A DNA stretch of 64,000 nucleotides from Pedobacter nototheniae (GTDB taxonomy: Bacteria; Bacteroidota; Bacteroidia; Sphingobacteriales; Sphingobacteriaceae): positions 123,827 through 187,826 of the forward strand of contig NZ_RQRS01000008.1 in NCBI RefSeq assembly GCF_004335085.1, in the 5' to 3' direction. This document shows positions 36,932 through 45,047 of the stretch, piece by piece. How positions within the stretch are numbered: the stretch's first letter is position 1; every line of letters begins with the position of its first letter. A model generated the notes under the pieces. It was not told where the DNA came from and did not search any database. It saw nothing but the letters and a program-made list of their open reading frames with translations. Position numbers and translations under genes: made by a program.

Positions 36932-37644
36932 CAGGATACAATGGTAATGTTTTCTGCTGAAATTATTTCCATGCCTTTAAATTTTAATAGAATTTGGGCA
37001 GTAGTTATCACATCTTTTTGACAATAAGTAACGATACGATCGAGGTTTTGCTCTTCATAATAAACTGATCTCACCATGCCACCATCAATATCATCTTTTG
37101 GGGTGGGAATGTTAAAAATTGCAGCCAGTAAATTTAATGAAGTGTAGTGTTTATGGTCGCCAAATTTCCAAAGTTCCATTGTATCAAGATGGCTAATTTC
37201 CCATGGTTTTTTACCTGCAATTTGCAATATTTTAGGAATCTCGATTCCGTTTACGAGCATTCTTCTACAGAGATAAGGATAATCAAACTCTTTACCATTA
37301 TGGGCGCACAGCATCAATGTAGGAATTTGTTTTTCGAGGAGAATGGCAAATTGATTAAGAATTTCGAACTCATTATGGCCGGAAAAAGATTTGATTCGTA
37401 AAAGCTGCTTCTTATTTTGCATGCTAAAAATACCAAGGCTAATGCAAATAATTTTGCCAAACTCAGCTAAAATACCTGCACGTTCATAAAATTCTTCAGC
37501 GCTTTGCTCGGGTTTTCTTTGGAAATGCGTTTTCTGATCCCATAAATGTTGAAAATGTTCAGGCATTTCTTTAAATGACTGATATTGTGGAACGGTTTCT
37601 ATATCGATTACCATTACTTGATTAAGGTCGAGCGTTTTTAACAT
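36931..37644 (-). CDS. PolB-like predicted 3'-5' exonuclease
   Basis: This is a cytosolic DnaQ-fold nuclease of about 237 residues from the ATG at 37644. A frame open to 37680 adds a hydrophobic stretch not expected in the family. The motifs are VMVIDIETVPQY (ExoI, DxE), LCAHNGKEFDYPYLCRRM (ExoII) and YCQKDVITTAQI (ExoIII, with Tyr and Asp). It matches the predicted 3'-5' exonuclease related to the exonuclease domain of PolB. The role is probably nucleic-acid repair or processing. It leads an operon with the ABC ATPase and the BNR hydrolase, although the functions differ. Confidence 0.82.
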   Translation of the reverse strand: MLKTLDLNQVMVIDIETVPQYQSFKEMPEHFQHLWDQKTHFQRKPEQSAEEFYERAGILAEFGKIICISLGIFSMQNKKQLLRIKSFSGHNEFEILNQFAILLEKQIPTLMLCAHNGKEFDYPYLCRRMLVNGIEIPKILQIAGKKPWEISHLDTMELWKFGDHKHYTSLNLLAAIFNIPTPKDDIDGGMVRSVYYEEQNLDRIVTYCQKDVITTAQILLKFKGMEIISAENITIVS

Positions 37645-37754
37645 GAAACAATATAGTGATAAGAACCATACTTTAACCATTTCTGATTTGTTTCGTTATC
37701 TTTTTCAGTTAATTACGCCAAAATTTAGTTATTAAAGTTTGATGATAATTTTTT

Positions 37755-37762
37755 TAGCTTTG
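37755..37762 (+). promoter_or_regulatory. -7 box TAGCTTTG adjacent to an ATG
   Basis: This TAnnTTTG match ends only 3 nt before ATG 37766, which would place transcription start at or next to the start codon. No clear -33 element was found at the usual spacing. Confidence 0.4.
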
Positions 37763-37765
37763 GAT

Positions 37766-38263
37766 ATGGCAACAAACAAATTTGAAGAATCTTTAGCTCA
37801 CGGAGCACATAAAAAGCTAATTGATTTAGTTGGAGAATGGAAAGGAATTACAAAAACATGGTTTGAAAAAGATGTGTTGGCTGACGAATCTCCGATGACG
37901 GCTAAAATAACAACACTTTTTAATGGTCGTTTTATTTCTTATGACTATCAGGGAAGTTTAGAAAATAAGGCTTTTGATGGTAAAATGATTATTGGTTTCG
38001 ATATTCCTTATCAACGTTTTACAGCAAGTTGGGTTGATAGCTTTCATATGGGTACGCAAATTATGCTCTCAAGCGGGCAAGCTACAGGAAATGGTTTTTC
38101 TATTTTGGGTACTTACGGAAGCCCAGAATATGATGAACTATGGAATTGGAGAACGGATTTGGAAATTATAAATGATGACGAAATTGTTTTTATAGCTTAT
38201 AATATTTCGCCAGATGGCGTAGAAGCAAAGGCCACAGAAACGGTTTACAAAAGGATAGGCTAA
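37766..38263 (+). CDS. DUF1579 family protein
   Basis: From ATG 37766 (MATNKFEESL) the protein has 165 residues. Earlier in-frame starts (TTG 37739, ATG 37742) would lie upstream of the TAnnTTTG box. The family features are GEWKGITKTWFEKDV at the start, FNGRFISYDYQGSL, IIGFDIPYQRFTASWVDSFHMGTQIM, and the final TETVYKRIG. It is a small cytosolic beta-barrel family with no known function. It is divergent from the exonuclease operon. Confidence 0.78.
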   Translation: MATNKFEESLAHGAHKKLIDLVGEWKGITKTWFEKDVLADESPMTAKITTLFNGRFISYDYQGSLENKAFDGKMIIGFDIPYQRFTASWVDSFHMGTQIMLSSGQATGNGFSILGTYGSPEYDELWNWRTDLEIINDDEIVFIAYNISPDGVEAKATETVYKRIG

Positions 38264-38275
38264 TAAATAATATTT

Positions 38276-38307
38276 GCCTTGAATATTCTTTAACAAATAT
38301 TCAAGGC
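38276..38307. terminator. Bidirectional terminator
   Basis: GCCTTGAATATT (38276-38287) and AATATTCAAGGC (38296-38307) form a perfect 12-bp stem between convergent genes. Confidence 0.8.
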
Positions 38308-38314
38308 ACTACAA

Positions 38315-39211
38315 TTAAAATAAATTTGACTGACTTTGGTTTGCCATAACGGGAATTTTCAGGTCTGTACCAATAGCATCATTTAGTTTTTGCGTAAAAT
38401 AGGCAGAAAACAGAGGTGACGATAACTCTACATTTTGATGCACAAAAAAGTATAAATTTTGGAGTCCTTGTTTTTTCCACTCAACAATTCTTTCAATCCA
38501 ATCGTCCAAACGTTTTTTATCAATATCATCCACGTTGGCGCCAACAAAACGAATAAAGGCGGTAGGAGAGGTTAATCTCATGTGCATCATATCTCTACGA
38601 CCGGCGGTATCTACAATAATATTTGCAACACCGTGATCCTGAAATAACTGTGCAAATTCACTTGCAACAGCAGGATTTGAAAACCACTCTTCATTTCTAA
38701 CCTCAACACCCAATGGAATAACTTTAGGAAACTCTTCAATAACTGTTTTTAAGCGGCTAAAATCTTTCGGCTTAAAATTATCATGTAGCTGTAGAAAAGC
38801 CATTCCAAATTTTTCTTCGAAATTACTTACTGCATCGCAAAACTGCTCAACAGGCTCCTTAACGTTAATTAATCTTTTAAAATGACTAACGGTATTCGTT
38901 AGCTTAGGGAAAAATTTAAAACCATCTGGCGTTTTTTCCTTCCAAGTAATTACCTGTTCGCTTGATGGCATACCGTAAAAAGTAGCATTAAGCTCAATAG
39001 AATTGAATTGGGTAGAGTAATAAGAAAGCTCATCTTTAGTACCTTTTGGATAAAAGCCTTTTAAATCGGCTTTATTCCATTTGGCACAACCAACGTAAGC
39101 CTGAAAAGATTGCTTTGTTTTATTTGCCTTTAAAATGGCTGTTGTTTCCGGAGCATCTGCCGGGATTTTAAAATCTATTTCTTCTGGGTTTGTTACCTTA
39201 CCGAATTGCAT
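38315..39211 (-). CDS. DUF72 domain protein (YecE-like)
   Basis: The 298-residue TIM-barrel-like protein carries the DUF72 hallmarks AYVGCAKWNKADLKGFYPKG, LSYYSTQFNSIELNATFYGMP, FFPKLTNTVSHFKRL and AFIRFVGANVDD. The length is normal. The family is widespread, cytosolic and without assigned activity. It is monocistronic, ahead of the toxin-antitoxin pair by 21 bp on the same strand. Confidence 0.88.
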   Translation of the reverse strand: MQFGKVTNPEEIDFKIPADAPETTAILKANKTKQSFQAYVGCAKWNKADLKGFYPKGTKDELSYYSTQFNSIELNATFYGMPSSEQVITWKEKTPDGFKFFPKLTNTVSHFKRLINVKEPVEQFCDAVSNFEEKFGMAFLQLHDNFKPKDFSRLKTVIEEFPKVIPLGVEVRNEEWFSNPAVASEFAQLFQDHGVANIIVDTAGRRDMMHMRLTSPTAFIRFVGANVDDIDKKRLDDWIERIVEWKKQGLQNLYFFVHQNVELSSPLFSAYFTQKLNDAIGTDLKIPVMANQSQSNLF

Positions 39212-39232
39212 ATTTATTTCTATTATTATTCA

Positions 39233-39580
39233 TCAACCTATATTAACAATGTCCATATTATTAATTAAAAGTTCTTGAATAGCTTTATTAAGCTGTGGTT
39301 TTAATTTGTCCCAAAATATATGGTTTGAGCAGTTTCCAAATTTTATATTAATGAGTTTTGGTGGTGAACCATACCATTCGATTAAATTATTAAAATCAGA
39401 ATCTTTAGAAATTAGAATAACATTTCCTGTATTCCTTGCCATTGTGTATATTTTAATGTCATCAATAAAATGAAGATTTAAACTGTAAGACGATTTTGCT
39501 GTGTAACCCGTATATTCTGAAATCCATTTTGCGATAATAGGGGAGATATTTGTATCAATCCAAAATTCCCAATTATTCAT
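39233..39580 (-). CDS. DUF5615 PIN-like toxin
   Basis: The 115-residue PIN-like protein has WEFWIDTNISPIIAKWI (first acidic residue, Asp in LxDxNxxP style), followed by HFIDDIKIYTMARNTGNVILISKDSDF. This is the DUF5615 arrangement of a predicted RNase toxin (Mut7-C/PIN-like). It overlaps the antitoxin gene by 8 bp. The active-site acids (D9, D35-D36, D58-type) are retained by eye. Confidence 0.82.
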   Translation of the reverse strand: MNNWEFWIDTNISPIIAKWISEYTGYTAKSSYSLNLHFIDDIKIYTMARNTGNVILISKDSDFNNLIEWYGSPPKLINIKFGNCSNHIFWDKLKPQLNKAIQELLINNMDIVNIG

Positions 39581-39809
39581 GTATTAGATCTTCATTAATT
39601 TTAGTCGCACTATAAATTAAAGCAGCTCTAATATCTTCTTTTTCTAAAATAGGGTGCTGCTCTACAATATCTTCTTCGCTTAAACCATTAGCCAAAAGCT
39701 CCAGAATATCAGCAACTGGGAATCTTAACCCTCTAATTGTGGGTTTACTCTGCATAAAATTAGGTTTAATTGTTATGCGTTTAAGTAATATGTCCTGTTG
39801 AGGTGTCAT
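39573..39809 (-). CDS. DUF433 antitoxin
   Basis: The 78-residue DUF433 protein starts at ATG 39809 (MTPQQDILLKRITI); the longer frame uses TTG. The pattern is ITIKPNFMQSKPTIRGLRFPVADILELLANGLSEEDIVEQHPILEKEDIRAAL, typical for this winged-helix antitoxin. It neutralises the DUF5615 toxin encoded downstream, and it probably autoregulates. The two genes form the complete module. Confidence 0.85.
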   Translation of the reverse strand: MTPQQDILLKRITIKPNFMQSKPTIRGLRFPVADILELLANGLSEEDIVEQHPILEKEDIRAALIYSATKINEDLIHE

Positions 39810-39987
39810 ATTCAAATTTACATACAATAATTAAATGTACCAAGCTAAACCTCGAATGATTTGTTTAATCTATTATATATTAAGTATTCAAACAAGTTTT
39901 AAATGCATTTTAAATACACATTTTATCACGAAAATGTAAGGATTAAAATATTTTAAAATATATTCTATTAAAAAGGTAGATATTATA

Positions 39988-39995
39988 TACATTTG
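39988..39995 (+). promoter_or_regulatory. -7 box upstream of the SAM riboswitch
   Basis: TACATTTG matches TAnnTTTG, 30 nt before the riboswitch P1 stem. The -33 partner is not obvious. Confidence 0.5.
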
Positions 39996-40024
39996 CCGAA
40001 CCAAAAATTGGTAGTTCTTTAGAT

Positions 40025-40123
40025 ACTTATCCAGAAAGACGGAGGGAAAGGCCCTGTGAAGTCTTAGCAACCCCAGAAATGGTAGGTGCTAAATCCTGCT
40101 TCTGCAAAGAAGAAAGATAACGA
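40025..40123 (+). ncRNA. SAM-I (S-box) riboswitch
   Basis: The S-box core is visible. P1 pairs TTATC with GATAA. The kink-turn side reads AGAAAGACGGAGGGA, followed by GGCCC, TGAAG and AGCAACC. Then come the GGTGCTAAATCC strand and a GAAAGATAA close. The aptamer binds S-adenosylmethionine; in this class, ligand usually turns expression off. Downstream (40124-40210) are weak alternating pairings, such as AATCTG/CAGATT before a T-rich stretch, that could serve as expression platform. The regulated genes are the Cys-leader ORF, susC-, susD- and tlpA-like genes. Confidence 0.93.
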
Positions 40124-40211
40124 GTTTGCGATTTCTGCAAATGAATCTGAAGGACGATCTGATTTACATAAGTATCAATTGAGCCAGATTTTAATTGATT
40201 ATTTATTTTTT

Positions 40212-40313
40212 ATGAAAAAGTTATCCCTAAGTACTCCAGTAAATCTTCAGCCATCAATGTATGGCACAATCCTCAATCAACAGCAATTAGTCATGTGCTG
40301 TTGCTGTAGCTAA
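40212..40313 (+). CDS. Putative 33-residue leader peptide with four consecutive Cys
   Basis: This ORF is too short for usual annotation. ATG 40212 follows an A/T-rich stretch typical of local starts. The peptide begins MKKLSLSTPVNLQPS and ends LVMCCCCS. The four Cys codons, TGC TGT TGC TGT, are at 40296-40307 and stop TAA at 40311. A shorter start (ATG 40257) would give 18 residues with the same end. It sits between the SAM riboswitch and susC and overlaps two mutually exclusive hairpins. A transcription-attenuation role sensing Cys-tRNA is inferred; it has not been shown here. Confidence 0.6.
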   Translation: MKKLSLSTPVNLQPSMYGTILNQQQLVMCCCCS

Positions 40314-40330
40314 CGCACAGTTTTCTCATC
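40278..40330 (+). promoter_or_regulatory. Alternative hairpins over the Cys codons (attenuator-like)
   Basis: Hairpin A: CAACAGCA (40278-40285) with TGCTGTTG (40296-40303). Hairpin B: TGTGC (40294-40298) with GCACA (40315-40319), extendable by GTT/AAC and GC/GC pairs with single-base bulges, then GTTTTCTC and a longer T-rich tract. The two share bases and cannot form together. B looks like an intrinsic terminator and its 5' arm is the Cys-codon run. Confidence 0.55.
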
Positions 40331-40404
40331 ATTTTATTTTTTAAAGGGTACCTGTTTTTTTAACGGGCAGGGATTCTATTGTTTCAACTATCATTAACAC
40401 ACAA

Positions 40405-43400
40405 ATGTTTAAAAACAGACTTTTACTATCAGGCCTTTTTTGGCTATTTACAATTTTTAGTCTCTCAGCACAGGGGCAAAGCAAGTTATCGGGTTCTGTA
40501 ACCGATAAAGCAGATGGTTTACCATTACCGGGCGTTAGCATCCGTGTAGAAGGAAAAAATACCGGAGCCATAAGTGATACTAATGGGAAATTTAGTATTC
40601 AGGCAAGTCTTGGTGATGTTTTAAGCATCAGTTATATAGGCTATCAAACCCAAACTTTTAAAGTTACAGAAGCTGATAAAATCCAGATTAGCTTAGAGCA
40701 GGCAAAAAATAACCTGCAGGAGGTTGTTGTTACCGCCTTAGGAATTAATAAGGAGAAAAAATCTTTAGGCTATGCCATTCAGGAAGTTAAAGGTTCTGAT
40801 TTAGCGGAAGCTAAAGAAAGTAATATTGTGAATGCTTTGGCAGGGAAAGTGGCAGGGGTAAATATTACTAATAGCCAGGGTAATATGGGTTCATCACGTA
40901 TTGTAATTCGTGGCGAAACGTCAATTTCGGGTAATAACCAACCTTTATTTGTGGTAGATGGTGTTCCGGTTGATAACTCACAGCTAGGCGCTGGTGGCTC
41001 CCGCGATTTTGCCAATGCAATATCAGATATAAACTCTGAAGATATAGAAACCATTAGTGTTTTAAAAGGTCCAAACGCAGCCGCTTTATACGGTTCAAGG
41101 GCCGCAAATGGTGTAATTATTATTAAAACAAAATCTGGTAAAAGAGGTAAAGCAAGCAGCATCTCTATAAATTCTAGTACCACATTTGAAGATTTGTTGG
41201 TATTGCCAGAATATCAAGATGTTTACGGACAAGGTTCTAACGGGCAATTTAGCTATGTAGATGGTAAAGGTGGTGGCGTAAACGATGGCGTTGATGAAAG
41301 TTGGGGTCCCAAAATGGATGGTCGTTTAATTCCTCAATTTAACTCTAACGGTGTAGCTGTTCCTTTTGTAGCGCATCCAAATAATGTTCGTGATTTTTTT
41401 CAAACGGGTCATACCTTTAATAATGGTGTTTCATTTACTGGTGGTGGTGATGCTTATAACTATCGTTTTTCTTACAATAATAGTTCGCAAAAAGGCGTAG
41501 TTCCAAACTCAGGATTGGATAAAAATAGTTTAGGTTTTAATACGACAATTGATTTATTGCCAAAATTAAAATTAGACTTAACGGCTAATTACATCAGAAC
41601 TTCTACAGATAATTTACCAGGTGCTGCAGGCAGAAGAGCATCTAGTACTATGCTTCAGTTTTTATGGTTCGGTAGACAGGTTGATGTAAATGCCCTTAAA
41701 AACTATATTGGTCCTGATGGAAATACTTTTAACTGGAACAATAGTTATTACAGCAATCCATATTTTATTGCATATGAAAATACGGTATCTCAACGTCGCG
41801 ACCGTTTATTGGGCAACGTTGGGTTAACCTATCAGATTAACAGCGATTTTAAAGCAAATTTCCACACTGGAAACGATTATTATAACGATCGTCGTAAATT
41901 TAGAATTGCCTATGGCACCAACGGAACACCATTTGGTTCATACCAGGAAGTTGGTTATACTGTAAACGAGAATAATACAGAAGCAAGTTTAAGCTTTAAT
42001 AAACGTTTAAATAGTGATTTTAGCTTAGATATTTTAGCCGGAGGTAACTTAAGAACCAAGTTTTACGAAGAAAATAATCAAACCGCACCACGTTTAGCCG
42101 TACCGGGGGTTTATACGCTTGCAAACTCTCGTGATGCCTTGGTATCATCAAGCTATTATAGCAAATTAAAAGTATATAGTTTGTTTTCATCAGCACAATT
42201 GGGTTATAAAGATTACGCATATTTAAACCTGACGGCTAGAAACGATTGGTCATCTACCTTACCAGTTCAAAATAATTCTTATTTCTATCCATCAGCAAAC
42301 GGAAGTTTTATTTTAAGTGAGGCTTTCGATTGGAAAAGTGATATACTTTCTTATGCGAAATTGCGTGGAGGATGGTCTAGAGTAGGTAAAGATACCGATC
42401 CATATCAATTGATTAATACTTATCCATTTAATCCAATTTTTGATACCTACCCATTATTAACGTTAACAGATAAATTTTTAAATGCCAATTTGAAACCTGA
42501 ATATACCAACTCTAGTGAGATAGGTGTAGAATTAGCTTTCTTACAAAGCAGGGTTCGCTTGGATATAAGTGCTTATAATACCAATAGTTTTAACCAAATT
42601 TTCAGTGCAGATATTAGTTCAGGAACTGGCTTTGCACAAAAGTTAATTAATGCGGGAAAAATTAATAATAAAGGTTTAGAGGTTCAATTAGGATTTACGC
42701 CCATTAAAAAAACTGATGGTTTAAAATGGGATGTAAACGTTAACTACTCCCTAAATAGAAGTAAAGTTGAAGAACTTGATGCCGAAGGTTATTTAAATAG
42801 CGTAGTATTAGGTACAAGTGGCGTGCAGGTTTTGGCAACTATTGGTCAGCCATACGGTACTTTATTCGGTAGTGCATACCAACGCAATGCAAATGGCGAT
42901 ATTATTGTAAACTCAAGTGGCTATGCACAGGTTAACCCAACCAAGCAAGTTTTAGGTGCCTATACACCAAAATGGATTGGAAGTATTAATAACGATTTCA
43001 GTTATAAAGGTTTTACGTTAGGTTTTTTAGTTGATGCTAAAGTAGGCGGTTCTATTTATTCGGGTACACATGCTACAGGTTTTACAACAGGGGTTTTGGC
43101 CGAAACCTTACCGGGCAGAGATGAAGAACATGGTGGTTTGGCATACTATTATCCAGGTAATGATAAGGGAAAGTTACCAGTACAATTAGGCGCTGGTGGT
43201 TCTGCGCCTGGAACTGAAACTGTTTATCATGACGGGATTATTTTTGATGGTGTACGTGCTGATGGATCGAAAAATACGACCATTTTACCTGCACAACAAT
43301 ATTATAAAGCCATTGCAAATGTAAACGAAGCGCATGTTTTTAGTGCTACGGCCATCCGCTTACGCGAAGTTACATTGGGTTATAATTTACCTGTAAACTG

Positions 43401-43587
43401 GATTTCGAAGATTGGTTTATCAAAAGCCCGCTTTACATTAATTGGTCGCAACTTATGGATTATCCATAAAAACGTTCCCAACATCGATCCAGAAACTGCC
43501 TTTGCTACTGATAATGCACAAGGATTGGAATCGCTACAATTACCAACTACCAGAAGCTATGGCTTTAGCTTAAATCTTACTTTTTAA
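40405..43587 (+). CDS. SusC/RagA family TonB-linked outer-membrane transporter
   Basis: The 1060-residue protein has a signal peptide ending FSLSAQG, a CarboxypepD_reg domain at about 30-110 (LSGSVTDKADGLPLPGVSIRVEG), a SusC plug (LGINKEKKSLGYAIQEVKG) with the hallmark IETISVLKGPNAAALYGSRAANGVIIIKT, and a 22-strand barrel ending SLNLTF. SusC proteins pump nutrients across the outer membrane with a SusD lid. SusD follows after 10 nt. The SAM riboswitch and Cys-leader upstream point to a sulfur-containing substrate such as methionine, cystine, glutathione or peptides of these. That substrate is inferred. Confidence 0.93.
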   Translation: MFKNRLLLSGLFWLFTIFSLSAQGQSKLSGSVTDKADGLPLPGVSIRVEGKNTGAISDTNGKFSIQASLGDVLSISYIGYQTQTFKVTEADKIQISLEQAKNNLQEVVVTALGINKEKKSLGYAIQEVKGSDLAEAKESNIVNALAGKVAGVNITNSQGNMGSSRIVIRGETSISGNNQPLFVVDGVPVDNSQLGAGGSRDFANAISDINSEDIETISVLKGPNAAALYGSRAANGVIIIKTKSGKRGKASSISINSSTTFEDLLVLPEYQDVYGQGSNGQFSYVDGKGGGVNDGVDESWGPKMDGRLIPQFNSNGVAVPFVAHPNNVRDFFQTGHTFNNGVSFTGGGDAYNYRFSYNNSSQKGVVPNSGLDKNSLGFNTTIDLLPKLKLDLTANYIRTSTDNLPGAAGRRASSTMLQFLWFGRQVDVNALKNYIGPDGNTFNWNNSYYSNPYFIAYENTVSQRRDRLLGNVGLTYQINSDFKANFHTGNDYYNDRRKFRIAYGTNGTPFGSYQEVGYTVNENNTEASLSFNKRLNSDFSLDILAGGNLRTKFYEENNQTAPRLAVPGVYTLANSRDALVSSSYYSKLKVYSLFSSAQLGYKDYAYLNLTARNDWSSTLPVQNNSYFYPSANGSFILSEAFDWKSDILSYAKLRGGWSRVGKDTDPYQLINTYPFNPIFDTYPLLTLTDKFLNANLKPEYTNSSEIGVELAFLQSRVRLDISAYNTNSFNQIFSADISSGTGFAQKLINAGKINNKGLEVQLGFTPIKKTDGLKWDVNVNYSLNRSKVEELDAEGYLNSVVLGTSGVQVLATIGQPYGTLFGSAYQRNANGDIIVNSSGYAQVNPTKQVLGAYTPKWIGSINNDFSYKGFTLGFLVDAKVGGSIYSGTHATGFTTGVLAETLPGRDEEHGGLAYYYPGNDKGKLPVQLGAGGSAPGTETVYHDGIIFDGVRADGSKNTTILPAQQYYKAIANVNEAHVFSATAIRLREVTLGYNLPVNWISKIGLSKARFTLIGRNLWIIHKNVPNIDPETAFATDNAQGLESLQLPTTRSYGFSLNLTF

Positions 43588-43597
43588 TTTGATAATC

Positions 43598-45031
43598 ATG
43601 ATCAGAAAATCCAATATAATTGCCCTCAGTTTAACCATTTTAACCTTAGGGGCCTGCAAGAAAGATCTTCAGGATACAAATAAAAACCCAAACGAATCTG
43701 AAACGGCAACACCAGATTATTTATTGACAAATGCCATAAAAAGCGCTGCTGATAATTATTACAGCACAGCCAATACTATGGATGCCAGTTTACTATTTGT
43801 ACAGCACTGGTCTAAAATCCAATATACAGATCCCGATCGTTATACTTTTACAAATAGCAGTTTTGAAGGTGGCTGGAAGAGTTTTTACACACAAAGTCTT
43901 ACTGATTTAAATGAAATTATTAAGCTGGGAGATCAGTTAAATAATCCAAATTATAAGGCTGTAGCCATTACTTTAAAATCGTGGATATTTTCTGTATTAA
44001 CCGATAATTACGGAAATATACCTTATACCCAGGCTTTAGATATTAAAAATTTAACACCGAAATATGACGATCAGCGCACAGTTTATTTAGGCTTAATTGC
44101 TGATCTGAAAACCGCGTTAGCTACTTATAATCCTTCGGGAAGTGCTATTGCAGGCGATCCTGTTTTTAAGGGCAACATTAACAGCTGGCGTAAATTTGCC
44201 AATTCGCTGCGTTTGCGTTTAGCTTTGCGTATCGCTGATCGCGAACCCACTTTAGCTAAACAAACCATTACAGAGGTGCTTGCAGATCCTGCAGGATTAA
44301 TTAGCAATGAGGACGAAACCGTTAAACTTACTTATTTTGCTTCACCAAATCAGAACCCAATAGGCAAGGTTTTTGAAACTCGTGATGATTATCGCATTTC
44401 GAGAACAATTGTTCAAAAATTAAAAGGTTTAAACGATCCACGATTAGGAATTTATGCCAACCCTACAAAAGATGCTACACCTGAGGTTTATATCGGTCTA
44501 CCTAATGGTTTAACCACTGGTGATGCCAGTGCTTATGGTTTTACAAAAACATCAAAAATCGGTGATTTCTTTACTAAGTCTATAGCTCCGGCAGTTATTT
44601 TAAGTTATTCCGAATCGTTATTTGATAGAGCTGAGGCGGCCCAGAGGGGTTTTAGTACGGAAGATGCAGTTTCTTTATATAACAAAGCAATTACAGCTTC
44701 ATTACAATACTACAGCGTTGGTGCAACCGCAATACAAACTTATTTAGCCCAACCAGCTGTACAATATGATGCTACAAATTATCGTAAATCTATTGGCGAT
44801 CAGAAATGGATTGCCCTTTACGGACAAGGGTTAGAGGCCTTTGCAGAGTGGCGCAGATTGGATTATCCTCAGTTACAACCCGCGGTGGCTGGTGTGCTTG
44901 ATGGAAAAATTCCAGTTCGTTTTATTTATCCTGGAGGCGAACAATCGTTAAATAAAAATAACTATACAGAGGCTGTTTCAAAGCAAGGCCCCGATATTTT
45001 AACCACCAAATTGTGGTTTGATGTTAACTAA
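43598..45031 (+). CDS. SusD/RagB family surface lipoprotein
   Basis: From ATG 43598 the protein has 477 residues; the upstream TTG frame is not needed. Its lipobox is LTLGAC. The TPR-rich SusD-like_2 fold is indicated by DLQDTNKNPNESETATPDYLLTNAIKSAADNYY, WKSFYTQSLTDLNEIIKLG and the C-terminal GQGLEAFAEWRRLDYP and IPVRFIYPGGEQ. It binds the substrate on the cell surface and forms the lid of the SusC barrel. It is translationally close to SusC upstream and to the thiol oxidoreductase downstream. Confidence 0.92.
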   Translation: MIRKSNIIALSLTILTLGACKKDLQDTNKNPNESETATPDYLLTNAIKSAADNYYSTANTMDASLLFVQHWSKIQYTDPDRYTFTNSSFEGGWKSFYTQSLTDLNEIIKLGDQLNNPNYKAVAITLKSWIFSVLTDNYGNIPYTQALDIKNLTPKYDDQRTVYLGLIADLKTALATYNPSGSAIAGDPVFKGNINSWRKFANSLRLRLALRIADREPTLAKQTITEVLADPAGLISNEDETVKLTYFASPNQNPIGKVFETRDDYRISRTIVQKLKGLNDPRLGIYANPTKDATPEVYIGLPNGLTTGDASAYGFTKTSKIGDFFTKSIAPAVILSYSESLFDRAEAAQRGFSTEDAVSLYNKAITASLQYYSVGATAIQTYLAQPAVQYDATNYRKSIGDQKWIALYGQGLEAFAEWRRLDYPQLQPAVAGVLDGKIPVRFIYPGGEQSLNKNNYTEAVSKQGPDILTTKLWFDVN

Positions 45032-45047
45032 AATCAAGAAAGAAAAC

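Noticed and set aside
37739..37765. Upstream TTG/ATG starts for the DUF1579 gene
   Set aside because: The extension is hydrophobic, outside the family length, and overlaps a TAnnTTTG promoter box.
40086..40211. N-terminal 42-codon extension of the Cys leader ORF
   Set aside because: It runs back into the SAM riboswitch aptamer, so translation would conflict with the folded RNA. The ATG at 40212 is the sensible start.
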